Assembly: GCF_011387195.1 (NCBI RefSeq)
Contig: NZ_CP046919.1
Span: 1,674,001 to 1,738,000 of the forward strand
Length of the DNA stretch: 64,000 nt
Origin: Streptococcus ruminicola
GTDB lineage: Bacteria; Bacillota; Bacilli; Lactobacillales; Streptococcaceae
Direction: 5' to 3'
The notes below the pieces were generated by a model. The model saw only the letters and a program-made list of their open reading frames with translations. It was not told the origin of the DNA and searched no databases. A program made the position numbers and the translations under genes. This document shows, piece by piece, positions 35,809-44,464 of the stretch (position 1 is the first letter of the stretch; every line of letters begins with the position of its first letter).

Positions 35809-37371
35809 ATGACTGACAAATCTACTTTGAACGATGTTCAAAAAATCATTGTTCTTGACTATGGTAGCCAGTACAACCAATTGATTGCTCGTCGTATCCG
35901 TGAATTTGGTGTCTTCTCTGAACTACGAAGCCACAAAATTACAGCAGACGAAGTTCGTGCAATTAACCCAATTGGTATCGTACTTTCAGGTGGTCCAAAC
36001 TCAGTTTATGCTGATAATGCTTTTGGCATTGATGAGGAAATTTTTGAATTGGGTATTCCAATTCTTGGTATCTGTTATGGTATGCAATTGTTGACTGACA
36101 AACTTGGTGGTAAAGTTGTTCCAGCTGGACAAACTGGTCACAGCGAATACGGTCAATCAACACTTCGTCTAAAAGCTAAATCAGAACTTTTTGCTGAAAC
36201 ACCAGATGAACAAACTGTTTTGATGAGCCACGGCGATGCTGTTACTGAAATTCCTGCAGGCTTCCACTTGGTTGGGGACTCTGCTGATTGCCCTTACGCA
36301 GCAATTGAAAATACTGAGAAGAAAATCTTCGGTATCCAATTCCACCCAGAAGTTCGTCACTCAGTATATGGTAACGATATTTTACGTAACTTTGCTTTCC
36401 GAATCTGTGGTGCTAAAGGCGATTGGTCAATGGATAACTTCATCGATTTGCAAATCAATGAAATCCGTCAAAAAGTTGGAGACCGTAAAGTTCTTTTGGG
36501 ACTTTCAGGTGGTGTTGACTCATCAGTTGTAGGTGTCCTTCTTCAACGTGCTATCGGTGACCAATTGACATGTATTTTCGTTGACCACGGTCTTCTTCGT
36601 AAAGGAGAAGGTGACCAAGTTATGAACATGCTTGGTGGTAAATTCGGCTTGAACATCATCCGTGTTGATGCTTCAAAACGTTTCTTAGACCTTCTTGCTG
36701 GCGTTGATGACCCAGAGAAAAAACGTAAAATCATCGGTAATGAATTTGTCAGTGTATTTGACGACGAAGCAAGCAAACTTAAAGGTGTTGACTTCCTAGC
36801 ACAAGGTACTCTTTACACAGACGTTATCGAATCTGGTACAGATACAGCACAAACAATCAAATCACACCACAACGTTGGTGGTCTTCCAGAAGACATGCAA
36901 TTTGAATTGATTGAACCACTTAACACACTTTTCAAAGACGAAGTTCGTGCGCTTGGTACAGCTCTTGGTATGCCTGACGAAATCGTTTGGCGCCAACCAT
37001 TCCCAGGACCAGGACTTGCTATCCGTGTAATGGGTGAAATCACAGCAGAACGTCTTGAAACAGTTCGTGAATCTGATGCTATCCTTCGTGAAGAAATTGC
37101 TAAAGCTGGTCTTGACCGTGATATCTGGCAATACTTCACAGTTAACACAGGTGTTCGCTCAGTTGGTGTTATGGGTGATGGACGTACTTACGATTACACA
37201 ATCGCAATCCGTGCAATCACATCAATCGACGGTATGACAGCAGACTTTGCACGTATCCCATGGGATGTTCTTCAAAAAATCTCTGTTCGTATTGTAAATG
37301 AAGTTGACCACGTTAACCGCATCGTCTACGATATTACAAGTAAACCACCTGCAACAGTAGAATGGGAATAA
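35809..37371 (+). CDS. guaA: GMP synthase (glutamine-hydrolysing)
   Basis: Converts XMP to GMP. 520 residues: an N-terminal class I glutamine amidotransferase (Cys in GICYGMQLL, His/Glu in QFHPEVRHS), the ATP-pyrophosphatase P-loop [11 protein letters not shown] and the C-terminal dimerisation domain. The leader contains a -10-like TACAAT near 35752 and a small GTTAGCT/AGCTGAC hairpin, but no purine riboswitch. The 3' end of guaA is a known integration target for mobile elements; I saw no second copy of its last bases downstream. Confidence 0.97.
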   Translation: MTDKSTLNDVQKIIVLDYGSQYNQLIARRIREFGVFSELRSHKITADEVRAINPIGIVLSGGPNSVYADNAFGIDEEIFELGIPILGICYGMQLLTDKLGGKVVPAGQTGHSEYGQSTLRLKAKSELFAETPDEQTVLMSHGDAVTEIPAGFHLVGDSADCPYAAIENTEKKIFGIQFHPEVRHSVYGNDILRNFAFRICGAKGDWSMDNFIDLQINEIRQKVGDRKVLLGLSGGVDSSVVGVLLQRAIGDQLTCIFVDHGLLRKGEGDQVMNMLGGKFGLNIIRVDASKRFLDLLAGVDDPEKKRKIIGNEFVSVFDDEASKLKGVDFLAQGTLYTDVIESGTDTAQTIKSHHNVGGLPEDMQFELIEPLNTLFKDEVRALGTALGMPDEIVWRQPFPGPGLAIRVMGEITAERLETVRESDAILREEIAKAGLDRDIWQYFTVNTGVRSVGVMGDGRTYDYTIAIRAITSIDGMTADFARIPWDVLQKISVRIVNEVDHVNRIVYDITSKPPATVEWE

Positions 37372-37508
37372 TGTACAGCGATTTGCAGTACATTAGTACA
37401 AGAGAGCTGATGCATTACCCCTGTAATAGTGGCCTAAGAACAAGGAGCAAAAGCGACGATGTGATTAGTTAGCCATGAACTGCTGAATTGCTGGGAGTTT
37501 AAATGATA
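37372..37508 (+). other. Non-coding, structured 3' region of guaA
   Basis: About 137 bases without a credible gene between the guaA stop and its terminator. It contains hairpins (TGTAC/GTACA at the start, ATTAC/GTAAT near 37415) and a 20-codon frame without a ribosome site. It could be a 3'UTR-derived RNA or the scar of an inserted element; I cannot decide. Confidence 0.45.
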
Positions 37509-37546
37509 TACCCACTTAGAACAAGATAGTCTAAGTGGGTTTTTAT
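37509..37546 (+). terminator. Terminator of guaA
   Basis: CCCACTTAGA and TCTAAGTGGG form a 10-bp stem around ACAAGATAG, followed by TTTTTATTTTT. Confidence 0.88.
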
Positions 37547-37623
37547 TTTTTGTTTAACACCAAAAATTACTAAGTTTTTGCTAATGTTGCATGTTATAAT
37601 ATTTTCTTAAGAAGGAAAGTATT

Positions 37624-37752
37624 ATGTTTTATACAATAGAACAGATATAGTCGGCTTTTATTTTATGATGTTACTTAGAGTAACAATGTTGTTTATCAAA
37701 GTATATTTAAAAAATAACCAATATATTGTACTATCTGTATAAAGGAGAAGAA
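37624..37752 (+). pseudogene. Possible remnant of a small membrane-protein gene
   Basis: A TATAAT-like box (about 37595) and AGAAGGAAAG precede ATG 37624, but the frame stops after MFYTIEQI. In another frame the next 30 codons read GFYFMMLLRVTMLFIKVYLK and on to a TAA. The order promoter, ribosome site, short start and shifted hydrophobic continuation suggests a frameshifted small gene just upstream of the HTH gene. Tentative. Confidence 0.3.
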
Positions 37753-37758
37753 AGTAAA

Positions 37759-38166
37759 ATGAACATTTCAGAAAAAATCAAAAATATTAGGAACACTGAA
37801 AACTTAACTCAAGAAAAATTTGCAGAGCGAATTAATGTTTCAAGAAATGCAGTTGCAAAATGGGAAACTAATAGAGGCTATCCAGATATTCAAAATTTAA
37901 TTAATATAAGCGAAACATTTAATATTAGTTTGGATGACTTGGTAAAAGAAGATAATTTGGTAAAAAATAAACTTATTGCAGCTAGTTCTTCGAGAAAGTG
38001 GCATTTTTTGACGATATTGTATTTAATAGCTATTGTGCTGTATATATTTTATTTTCTAATCTTTCATAAAATATTTATGCTTGGATTTCTGATTGCGACT
38101 CTTTTTATGTTAGGAATAGAAACGTATGTGATTATAAAAGATAAAATTTATAAAAGGAAAAATTGA
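37759..38166 (+). CDS. XRE-family HTH protein with C-terminal membrane segments
   Basis: 135 residues from ATG 37759, which follows AAAGGAGAAGAAAGTAAA; the frame opens upstream without a site. N-terminal HTH (LTQEKFAERINVSRNAVAKWE) and two hydrophobic segments in the second half (FLTILYLIAIVLYIFYFLIF, then FLIATLFMLGIETYVII). A membrane-tethered XRE regulator; such proteins often sit beside a small membrane protein, which fits the damaged frame upstream. Targets unknown. Confidence 0.82.
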   Translation: MNISEKIKNIRNTENLTQEKFAERINVSRNAVAKWETNRGYPDIQNLINISETFNISLDDLVKEDNLVKNKLIAASSSRKWHFLTILYLIAIVLYIFYFLIFHKIFMLGFLIATLFMLGIETYVIIKDKIYKRKN

Positions 38167-38242
38167 GTTTAAAGATATCAAATCAAGTGGTATAATATCA
38201 AAGCTTATTAACAGTATTTGTCTGGAATAAAGGAGGTTTGAA

Positions 38243-38728
38243 ATGGAACTTTGGGATGCTTATGATGCGCATTTGAATGTTATCGGTGGTCAAGTTTTGG
38301 TTCGTGGGAAAAAGATTCCAAAGGGTGTTTATCATTTGGTGAGTGAAGTTATCGTGAGGCATCAAGATGGGACTTATTTGCTAACTCAGAGAGATTCAAG
38401 AAAAAATCTTGGTGGTATGTGGGAAGCGACTGCTGGTGGTTCAGCTTTGCAAGGTGAAAGTCCTTTAGAGTGTGCCAAACGCGAATTGCGTGAAGAGACA
38501 GGAATCGTGACAGGTGATTTTGTTGAGGTGGGGCGAGTGTTGCACCAGAGACATCAGACCTATTATGTCAATTATCTCTGTCACACAGATGTCGATAAGG
38601 ATAGTATCGTTTTACAAGAAGGGGAAACATCAGCGTATAAATGGGTGACAGCTGAAGAATTGTGTCAAATGTCTCGAGGAGAACTAGCCACGCAGAGAAT
38701 ACGGAACTTTATCGAAGAATTGAGCTAA
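38243..38728 (+). CDS. NUDIX hydrolase
   Basis: 161 residues. The NUDIX box is GGSALQGESPLECAKRELREETGI in part (G5xE7REUxEExGU pattern complete). The N-terminal WDAYDAHLNVIGGQVLVRG matches the isopentenyl-diphosphate-isomerase-like/YfcD NUDIX group. The substrate is unknown. ATG follows AAAGGAGGTTTGAA. Confidence 0.9.
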   Translation: MELWDAYDAHLNVIGGQVLVRGKKIPKGVYHLVSEVIVRHQDGTYLLTQRDSRKNLGGMWEATAGGSALQGESPLECAKRELREETGIVTGDFVEVGRVLHQRHQTYYVNYLCHTDVDKDSIVLQEGETSAYKWVTAEELCQMSRGELATQRIRNFIEELS

Positions 38729-38750
38729 CCAAATCTGGTTAGCTTTTTCT
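38723..38750 (+). terminator. Terminator of the NUDIX gene
   Basis: AGCTAACC and GGTTAGCT form a stem around AAATCT, followed by TTTTTCTTTT; the stem overlaps the stop codon. Confidence 0.85.
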
Positions 38751-38802
38751 TTTGCTTTTAGTTACCTTTTATCACCAAAAATTAACCTCTTGTCCCAAAC
38801 TA

Positions 38803-38836
38803 TTGCTAATTAATAGCAAGTGTGTTTTACTATAAT
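38803..38836 (+). promoter_or_regulatory. Promoter and palindrome ahead of the LytTR gene
   Basis: TTGCTA-ATTAA-TAGCAA (38803-38819) is an inverted repeat covering the place of a -35 box; TATAAT follows at 38831-38836. A palindrome instead of a -35 suggests regulated, possibly autoactivated, transcription. Confidence 0.5.
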
Positions 38837-38855
38837 CAAAAGGAGGGTTGAAGGA

Positions 38856-39317
38856 GTGAAAATCACCATTGATGTCGATGATTCTTTGGAGCAAGATTAC
38901 ATTACTATTCATTGTAAAGAGTTGACAGATGATATCTTGGAGTTGCAAAAGACTTTGGTCAGTCAATCTTCTGGCAGTCTTCGTTTATCAGCTTTTCAAG
39001 ATGATGTTGAGCATTTTTTGGAGCTTAAGTCCATTATTTTCATGGAATCTGATGGTAACTACATTCTGATTCACACGTCAACAGATATTTTCAAAACGAG
39101 GCGAAAATTATACGAGTTGGAAGAGCTTCTTCCAAGGGACTTTGTCAGAGTTTCGCGCTCAACGATTGTGAATACGCTAAGTATTTCTGGCATAAAGAAA
39201 AATATCACGGGAGCTAGTGAGATTGCCTTTAGCCATTCCAGCAAAAAAGCTTACGCATCAAGAAATTACATTAAGGCACTTATTGATATTATGAATGAAA
39301 AGAGGTTAAAAAGATGA
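38856..39317 (+). CDS. LytTR-family DNA-binding regulator
   Basis: 153 residues from GTG 38856, 9 bases after AGGAGG (38841-38846). The N-terminal 50 residues are a short non-receiver region; the LytTR domain runs from about residue 60 (IIFMESDGNYILIHTSTD to FVRVSRSTIVNTLSISGIKK). There is no phospho-acceptor domain. It overlaps the next gene by four bases (ATGA), coupling it to a membrane protein, as in LytTR regulatory systems where the partner inhibits the regulator. Confidence 0.88.
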   Translation: MKITIDVDDSLEQDYITIHCKELTDDILELQKTLVSQSSGSLRLSAFQDDVEHFLELKSIIFMESDGNYILIHTSTDIFKTRRKLYELEELLPRDFVRVSRSTIVNTLSISGIKKNITGASEIAFSHSSKKAYASRNYIKALIDIMNEKRLKR

Positions 39318-40051
39318 AAAGACATAGAATCAATTCCATTATCACAGGACTTTTATTAATTTTATTTGCTGCCATGCTAATGCTTAATAAAATGGGTATT
39401 CTGACAGCATTTCCACCTGTAAAACTGATGCTGAAAGTCGTTTTAATTGCGATTTTAATCTACTTTATCATTGTAAATGGTTTTGGCAAACGTAGTTTTT
39501 TGGGAGTGACAGTGCCACTTGGTATCATTGCTTGCTTATTTTCTGACTTGCTTGGAATTGGCATGGTTTCACCCGTTACCATTATCCTAGTGTCAGTTCT
39601 TGTAGGGATTGGGTTATCAATGATTTTTGGTCACACACCAAGGGTAAATGTCGCATCAACTAAATACGAACACCGACAAAGCAATGGTTTTAGTTCTAAA
39701 GAATATTCTGATAGCGAAGGGACTTTTGCGGTTGATAATAGTTTAGGCGAACGAACAGCATATATGTCTGTTAATGAGTTAAGACATGGTAAAATTGAGA
39801 ATGCTCTTGGTAGTTTGACGGTTTATCTTAACGGGACAAGTCTAGATGAAGCAGGCGCTACGATTGATATCGATAATGGCTTAGGTAAGCTGCAAGTCTA
39901 TGTGCCAAAAGAATTTAGAGTGCGTCTTAACGCCGACAATGGTCTTGGAAGTATTAATACACACGGCACATCATCTACAGATACTAACCAACCGCTCTTG
40001 ACCCTTAACGTTGACAATGGTCTAGGAACTACGGATATTTATTTTGAGTAG
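39314..40051 (+). CDS. LiaF-like membrane protein (DUF2154-type C-terminus)
   Basis: 245 residues. Four hydrophobic segments in the first 110 residues, then a repeated beta domain with FAVDNSLGERTAYM, IDIDNGLGKLQVYVP, LNADNGLGSINTHG and LNVDNGLGTTDIYF, the repeat style of the LiaF/VraT cell-wall-stress family. Coupled to the LytTR regulator by ATGA overlap. By analogy with other LytTR/inhibitor pairs it may hold the regulator at the membrane; here the partner is LiaF-like rather than DUF3021. Confidence 0.85.
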   Translation: MKRHRINSIITGLLLILFAAMLMLNKMGILTAFPPVKLMLKVVLIAILIYFIIVNGFGKRSFLGVTVPLGIIACLFSDLLGIGMVSPVTIILVSVLVGIGLSMIFGHTPRVNVASTKYEHRQSNGFSSKEYSDSEGTFAVDNSLGERTAYMSVNELRHGKIENALGSLTVYLNGTSLDEAGATIDIDNGLGKLQVYVPKEFRVRLNADNGLGSINTHGTSSTDTNQPLLTLNVDNGLGTTDIYFE

Positions 40052-40196
40052 ACTTGCTAAGCACAGAGCCTTGAAGAATTTCTTTGAGGCTTTTTTAGTT
40101 TTGTCTTGAAATGCATTTTTAGGTAACGTATAATAAAAATGTTTTGAAAATTTAATGAAAATTTGTAACAGATACATTTAGAATTAGGAGATAACG

Positions 40197-40964
40197 ATGA
40201 CACATAAGTTACCAAAACTGAAAGTGCTGATTTTAACTTTGCTAATGGCATTTATGGAACTGTCAGCCTTACCTGCAGCTTTTTTAGGTCAAATAACTTT
40301 TAAAGATATTAATCCTATGTATTTTACATTGATGTTCAATTTTATCATAGCTTTGCTTGTTTGTTGCTTGTGCCAAAAATTTTGGATTAAGTCTTTGCAG
40401 TTTGGGTTACAAAAGTCAGGACTAATGATGGGCTTGAAAAGGTATGGTTTGCCAGCATTTATAGCAACACTTATTGTAACGCTTGTTTTTTGCATCAGCT
40501 TAACACCATTTGACAATCAACCGACTTTTTGGCGTGTTTTAATCGAAGGAATTGTCTATTATGTTGGCGTAGCTCTTGTAGAAGAAGTGTATTTGAGAGG
40601 ATTGCTGCAAAATCTTTTAGAAGATTGTTTTGAAAATAGTCAGAATGCGGTCTTGTATGCTATTTTGATAACTTCTTTCTTATTTGGTTTTGGTCATGTC
40701 TTTGGGGCACTTGGACAACCACTTGGAACAATTATTGGTAAAACTGTCTGGGCAATGGCTCTTGGTGTTTATCTTGGAAGTGTCTATGTAAAAACTCGTA
40801 ACCTTTGGGTACCAATCGTCTTGCACTTTGTTATCGACCTTTGTGGCATTCCTTTCTGTTTTTCAACAAGCAATCAATATCCGCAAATTGCCTTGGTAAC
40901 GTCACTTGTAGCTTATGTTTTGTTAGGCATTTATGGTTTGTCCCTTTTAAAAAACAAGGATTAA
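40197..40964 (+). CDS. CPBP family intramembrane metalloprotease
   Basis: 255 residues with about seven membrane segments. CPBP/Abi motifs: EEVYLRG (EExxxR), FGFGHVF (FxxxH) and LHFVIDL (HxxxD). In Gram-positives such proteins process prenylated targets or protect against self-made bacteriocins. Third and closest neighbour to an alpha/beta hydrolase, 27 bases downstream. Confidence 0.88.
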   Translation: MTHKLPKLKVLILTLLMAFMELSALPAAFLGQITFKDINPMYFTLMFNFIIALLVCCLCQKFWIKSLQFGLQKSGLMMGLKRYGLPAFIATLIVTLVFCISLTPFDNQPTFWRVLIEGIVYYVGVALVEEVYLRGLLQNLLEDCFENSQNAVLYAILITSFLFGFGHVFGALGQPLGTIIGKTVWAMALGVYLGSVYVKTRNLWVPIVLHFVIDLCGIPFCFSTSNQYPQIALVTSLVAYVLLGIYGLSLLKNKD

Positions 40965-40991
40965 AAAATTAATGAAAGAAGTGAGTGATAA

Positions 40992-41732
40992 ATGTATATC
41001 CATGAATTTGGTAATCCTGCACATCCCAAAATAATTCTTTTAGCTCCGATGATGATATCTGGCGAGAATTTATATCATTTGATGAAGCCTTATTTAAAAG
41101 GTGATTATTGTATTATTGCACCTGATCAAGGTGGTCATGGTAAAGCGGGACAGTATTTGAGTGCCGATGATGAATATCAACATCTGAAATATTATTTGGA
41201 AGAAAAAGGGTATTTTGATATTAAACTGGTTTATGGCGCCTCACTGGGTGTAGCTATTGGATGGCGATTATTTAATGACCAACGTTTCAAAATTGAACAC
41301 GCTTGGTTTGATGGAGTTGCTCTAAAGAAAAATGCTTGGTTGTTGGAAAATGTCACGCGCCTTCTTTTTAGACAAAAGAAAAGAGCACTAAAAAAGTCAG
41401 GCGCAGCTGCATCACAATCTCTTGTTAAAATGTATGGCGAGGATTTAGCTAAGTTGATGACGAAAAATTTTGATAGAATTACTAGTCAGGATATCGATGC
41501 TATTTGTCACGCATGTTGTCATTATAATTTACAGCTGTTAACGCAAGAGCAGCAAAGTAAGCTTCATTTAGAGTACGGTGAGAAAGATTTTGATCTTGGC
41601 GTTTCTAAAAAAGCTTTTAAAAAATATCTTCCAGAAGTTGATGTGATTATCCGAATGGGCTACCCACATTGTGGTTATTTTGCTGGTAATACGGCAGCTT
41701 ATGTAGCCGAATTAGAAGCGTTTATAAAATAA
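40992..41732 (+). CDS. Alpha/beta hydrolase
   Basis: 246 residues. The nucleophile elbow is YGASLGVA (G-x-S-x-G), the oxyanion region is LLAPMM and IIAPDQGGHGKAG is the strand with an acidic turn. GYPHCGYF near the C-terminus supplies the His. Substrate unknown. Sits between two CPBP protease genes. Confidence 0.82.
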   Translation: MYIHEFGNPAHPKIILLAPMMISGENLYHLMKPYLKGDYCIIAPDQGGHGKAGQYLSADDEYQHLKYYLEEKGYFDIKLVYGASLGVAIGWRLFNDQRFKIEHAWFDGVALKKNAWLLENVTRLLFRQKKRALKKSGAAASQSLVKMYGEDLAKLMTKNFDRITSQDIDAICHACCHYNLQLLTQEQQSKLHLEYGEKDFDLGVSKKAFKKYLPEVDVIIRMGYPHCGYFAGNTAAYVAELEAFIK

Positions 41733-41800
41733 AAAATTTAGGTAAAAGATTTTTTAATATGATATGATAACTATAATCAATAACAATTATGAAGAGAATT

Positions 41801-42622
41801 ATGAAAAAAGAAAATATGAAATTAAACAGAGTGTGGCTATCTTTTCTGGTATATTTAGTGCTTTTTTGGTTTGGCATTCTAATACTAAAACAAAAACAGC
41901 TTGTTTGGCTTCTTTTAGAATTTTATGCGCTTGTGATTGCTAGTTTTATCCTTTGGAAATACCATCGTTATTTGCAGCGTAAGCACCTTATCAGTTCTAG
42001 TGTGCTTTGTAGTTTGTATGCTTTGTCAGAACTAATTCACATGACACCATTATCGATTTTTAATATCTTACTTGTCTTTTTATCGGCTTGTGCTGTGATG
42101 GCTGTTTTTGCTCAAAAACCAGAAGGAGCACTAAAATGGTTTAAAGGACATTCAAGAAAAAGTATTGCAACAAGTGTTAGTATTGGAATACTATGTGGAA
42201 TCATTTGGGGTGCTATTAATTGTTTACTGATGTTAGGAAGCAATGACCTTCAGCCTTCTAGTATTTTTAAAGCTTTTTTACTTTCTTTAAGTCCAGCTAT
42301 TATTGAAGAAGTTGCCTATCGAACTGTTTTTTACGCTTTTTGTTTAGCTATGATAAGTGGCGAGAAGCTGAATACGAAAGGTCAGGAATTGACAACTTAT
42401 GCTATGATGACTGTTCCGCATATATTACCGCATACGGTGGAGTGTTTTAACAATGGTTTTCTATTTGGATTGCTGGAATGGCTGATTTCAGTGGTTTTAT
42501 ACATCCTTATTTTTGGACTGATTTTTGCTTTTTTGCAGAGAAAACGAGATATTGTATCGGCTATGATTGCCCACGGTACCGTTGATTTTATTCGCTTTTG
42601 TTTATTTGGGTTGCCTATTTGA
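41801..42622 (+). CDS. CPBP family intramembrane metalloprotease
   Basis: 273 residues from ATG 41801, which follows AAGAGAATT; another ATG at 41789 is in frame and a third at 41816, so the start is uncertain. About seven membrane segments. Motifs: EEVAYRT (EExxxR), MMTVPHILPH (second His motif) and AHGTVDF (HxxxD). A second CPBP protein in the same cluster. Confidence 0.8.
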   Translation: MKKENMKLNRVWLSFLVYLVLFWFGILILKQKQLVWLLLEFYALVIASFILWKYHRYLQRKHLISSSVLCSLYALSELIHMTPLSIFNILLVFLSACAVMAVFAQKPEGALKWFKGHSRKSIATSVSIGILCGIIWGAINCLLMLGSNDLQPSSIFKAFLLSLSPAIIEEVAYRTVFYAFCLAMISGEKLNTKGQELTTYAMMTVPHILPHTVECFNNGFLFGLLEWLISVVLYILIFGLIFAFLQRKRDIVSAMIAHGTVDFIRFCLFGLPI

Positions 42623-42641
42623 TTTGAATGGGGTGAGATAA

Positions 42642-43313
42642 ATGAGTGAGAAACTTTTTTTGCAAGCTATCAGCAAATTTTTCCTTGGCTTTTTGCTTGT
42701 CGCCACTTTGTTATTTCTTCCAGCAGGGACTTTGTGTTATTGGAATGCTTGGCTTTTATTAGCGATTCTTTTTATTCCCATGTTTATCGCAGGGCTTGTC
42801 ATGATGATTTTTAGTCCAGAATTGCTTAAAAAGCGTCTTAATGCTAAAGAAAGTGAGAAAGAGCAACAGCAGGTTATTAAGTTCAGCGCGCTGATGTTTA
42901 TCGCAGCTTTTCTGTCAGCTGGCTTTAGTTTTCGTTTCAATTGGCTTCGCTTATCAGCTAGTGTCAGCTATATTGCAGCAGTTATTTTTTTACTAGCTTA
43001 TGGTTTATATGCAGAAGTTTTGCGTGAAAATGCCTATCTAGCTCGAACGATTGAGGTTCAAGAAGGGCAAAAAGTGATTGATACAGGATTATATGGTGTG
43101 ATTCGTCACCCGATGTACATGGCAACTATACTTTTGTTTTTATCAATGGGATTGGTTTTAGGCTCACTACTTTCTTTTATTATTTTGCTCTGCTATCTTC
43201 CGCTAATCATCAAGCGCATTCGCAATGAAGAAGCAGTACTAGAAAAAGATTTAGAAGGCTACTTGGCATATGAGAAGAAGGTTCAGTACAGATTATTTCC
43301 GTTTATTTGGTAA
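42642..43313 (+). CDS. Isoprenylcysteine carboxyl methyltransferase-family membrane protein
   Basis: 223 residues, five or six membrane segments. The C-terminal SAM-dependent part is recognised by GLYGVIRHPMYMATIL, RNEEAVLEKDLEGYLAYEKK and the ending YRLFPFIW, typical of ICMT/PEMT-like methyltransferases. Bacterial substrates are largely unknown. Lies after two CPBP proteases, a family whose eukaryotic member (Rce1) acts in the same prenyl-processing pathway as ICMT. Confidence 0.84.
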   Translation: MSEKLFLQAISKFFLGFLLVATLLFLPAGTLCYWNAWLLLAILFIPMFIAGLVMMIFSPELLKKRLNAKESEKEQQQVIKFSALMFIAAFLSAGFSFRFNWLRLSASVSYIAAVIFLLAYGLYAEVLRENAYLARTIEVQEGQKVIDTGLYGVIRHPMYMATILLFLSMGLVLGSLLSFIILLCYLPLIIKRIRNEEAVLEKDLEGYLAYEKKVQYRLFPFIW

Positions 43314-43341
43314 GTCATTTCTTTTGAAATGGCTTTTTTAA
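43311..43341 (+). terminator. Terminator of the CPBP/ICMT-like cluster
   Basis: AAGTCATTTC and GAAATGGCTT pair (one G-T) around TTTT, followed by TTTTAA. Confidence 0.8.
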
Positions 43342-43513
43342 TAAGCAAAAGTCGTTTGATTAATCAAAGTAAGACTTTGCAAAGCTGCAAATTCCGAATG
43401 ATAATCGAACTTTTTCTGAAATTTTCTTGAAAACATACAAAAATATCTTTTCATAAACCTAAAAATGGAGTAATATAGATACTGTTCTATTTTTTATGGG
43501 AAAGGGATACAAC

Positions 43514-44410
43514 ATGGAAAATAATTTAGGAAAATGCTTTAAACTTTTGAGGGAGTCAAAAGGTTTATCGCAAAAGGAAATAGCCGGGGAAGTTATTTCG
43601 ATTGCACAATTATCACGCTTTGAGCGTGGTGTCAGCAACATAAACGCTGATACACTTTATCATTGTTTAGAGAATATGAATGTCTCTATTGCTGAATTTC
43701 AATGCGTTTGTCGCAATTATTCGCAAAATCAAAAACTACTTTTTCAGGATGAAGTGGCTAAAGCCTATCTTGAAAAAAATATATTGACCTTGAAACATTA
43801 TTTGGTTAAATGTCATCAGCTAGAAGCAGCGTTTCCAAGTCAAAAATTTTATAAACTCAATACGATTATTGTTAGAGCATTGATTTACCAATGTAATCAA
43901 CAAGAAAAGGTTGCTAAAAAAGATGTTCAATTTTTGGTTGACTATCTGTTTTCTGTTGATGAATGGGGGCGTTATGAACTATGGCTGTTCACTTACGGCG
44001 CTTCTTTGATGACTAACAGTATGGTGGAAACATTTGCCTGCGAGATGATTAGTAGAACGCAGTTTTATCAAGAAATCCCAGAAAATCGACATTTGGTGAA
44101 CCAGATGTTATTCAATATCATTAATGTTTGTATTGAAAGAAGTCACTTTTCACTGGCTTTCAAGCTGTTAAATTACGCTGATAATTTAAAACAGAATGAA
44201 ACAGATTTATTTATGCGAAATGCTATCAAATATTGCCGTGGCTATTACTTGTTTAAAACAGGAAATTTATCAGGTTTGCAGGTCATGGAAAAATGCGCAG
44301 AAGTCATGATTTTTTTGGAATGCCATAGCATCGCTCAGCAAATGCTAGATAGAATTTCAGATTTAAAACAAGAAACATCACATATGCAAAAAGAATTAAC
44401 CCATTTATAA
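43514..44410 (+). CDS. Rgg/GadR/MutR-family transcriptional regulator
   Basis: 298 residues from ATG 43514 (after AAAGGGATACAAC; an upstream ATG 43496 overlaps that site). N-terminal HTH (LSQKEIAGEVISIAQLSRFE) and a long helical TPR-like domain, as in Rgg proteins. It lies 54 bases upstream of a glucosyltransferase gene in the same direction, the arrangement of rgg-gtfG and gtfR in other streptococci, so it very likely controls gtf. No adjacent short hydrophobic peptide gene was found. Confidence 0.9.
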   Translation: MENNLGKCFKLLRESKGLSQKEIAGEVISIAQLSRFERGVSNINADTLYHCLENMNVSIAEFQCVCRNYSQNQKLLFQDEVAKAYLEKNILTLKHYLVKCHQLEAAFPSQKFYKLNTIIVRALIYQCNQQEKVAKKDVQFLVDYLFSVDEWGRYELWLFTYGASLMTNSMVETFACEMISRTQFYQEIPENRHLVNQMLFNIINVCIERSHFSLAFKLLNYADNLKQNETDLFMRNAIKYCRGYYLFKTGNLSGLQVMEKCAEVMIFLECHSIAQQMLDRISDLKQETSHMQKELTHL

Positions 44411-44464
44411 TTTTGAGTAAACTAATAGCTGTAATCTTTTTATGGAATTTATTTAGGAGGATTT

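Noticed and set aside
43342..43513. SHP-type pheromone gene near rgg
   Set aside because: No short hydrophobic ORF with a ribosome site on either strand.
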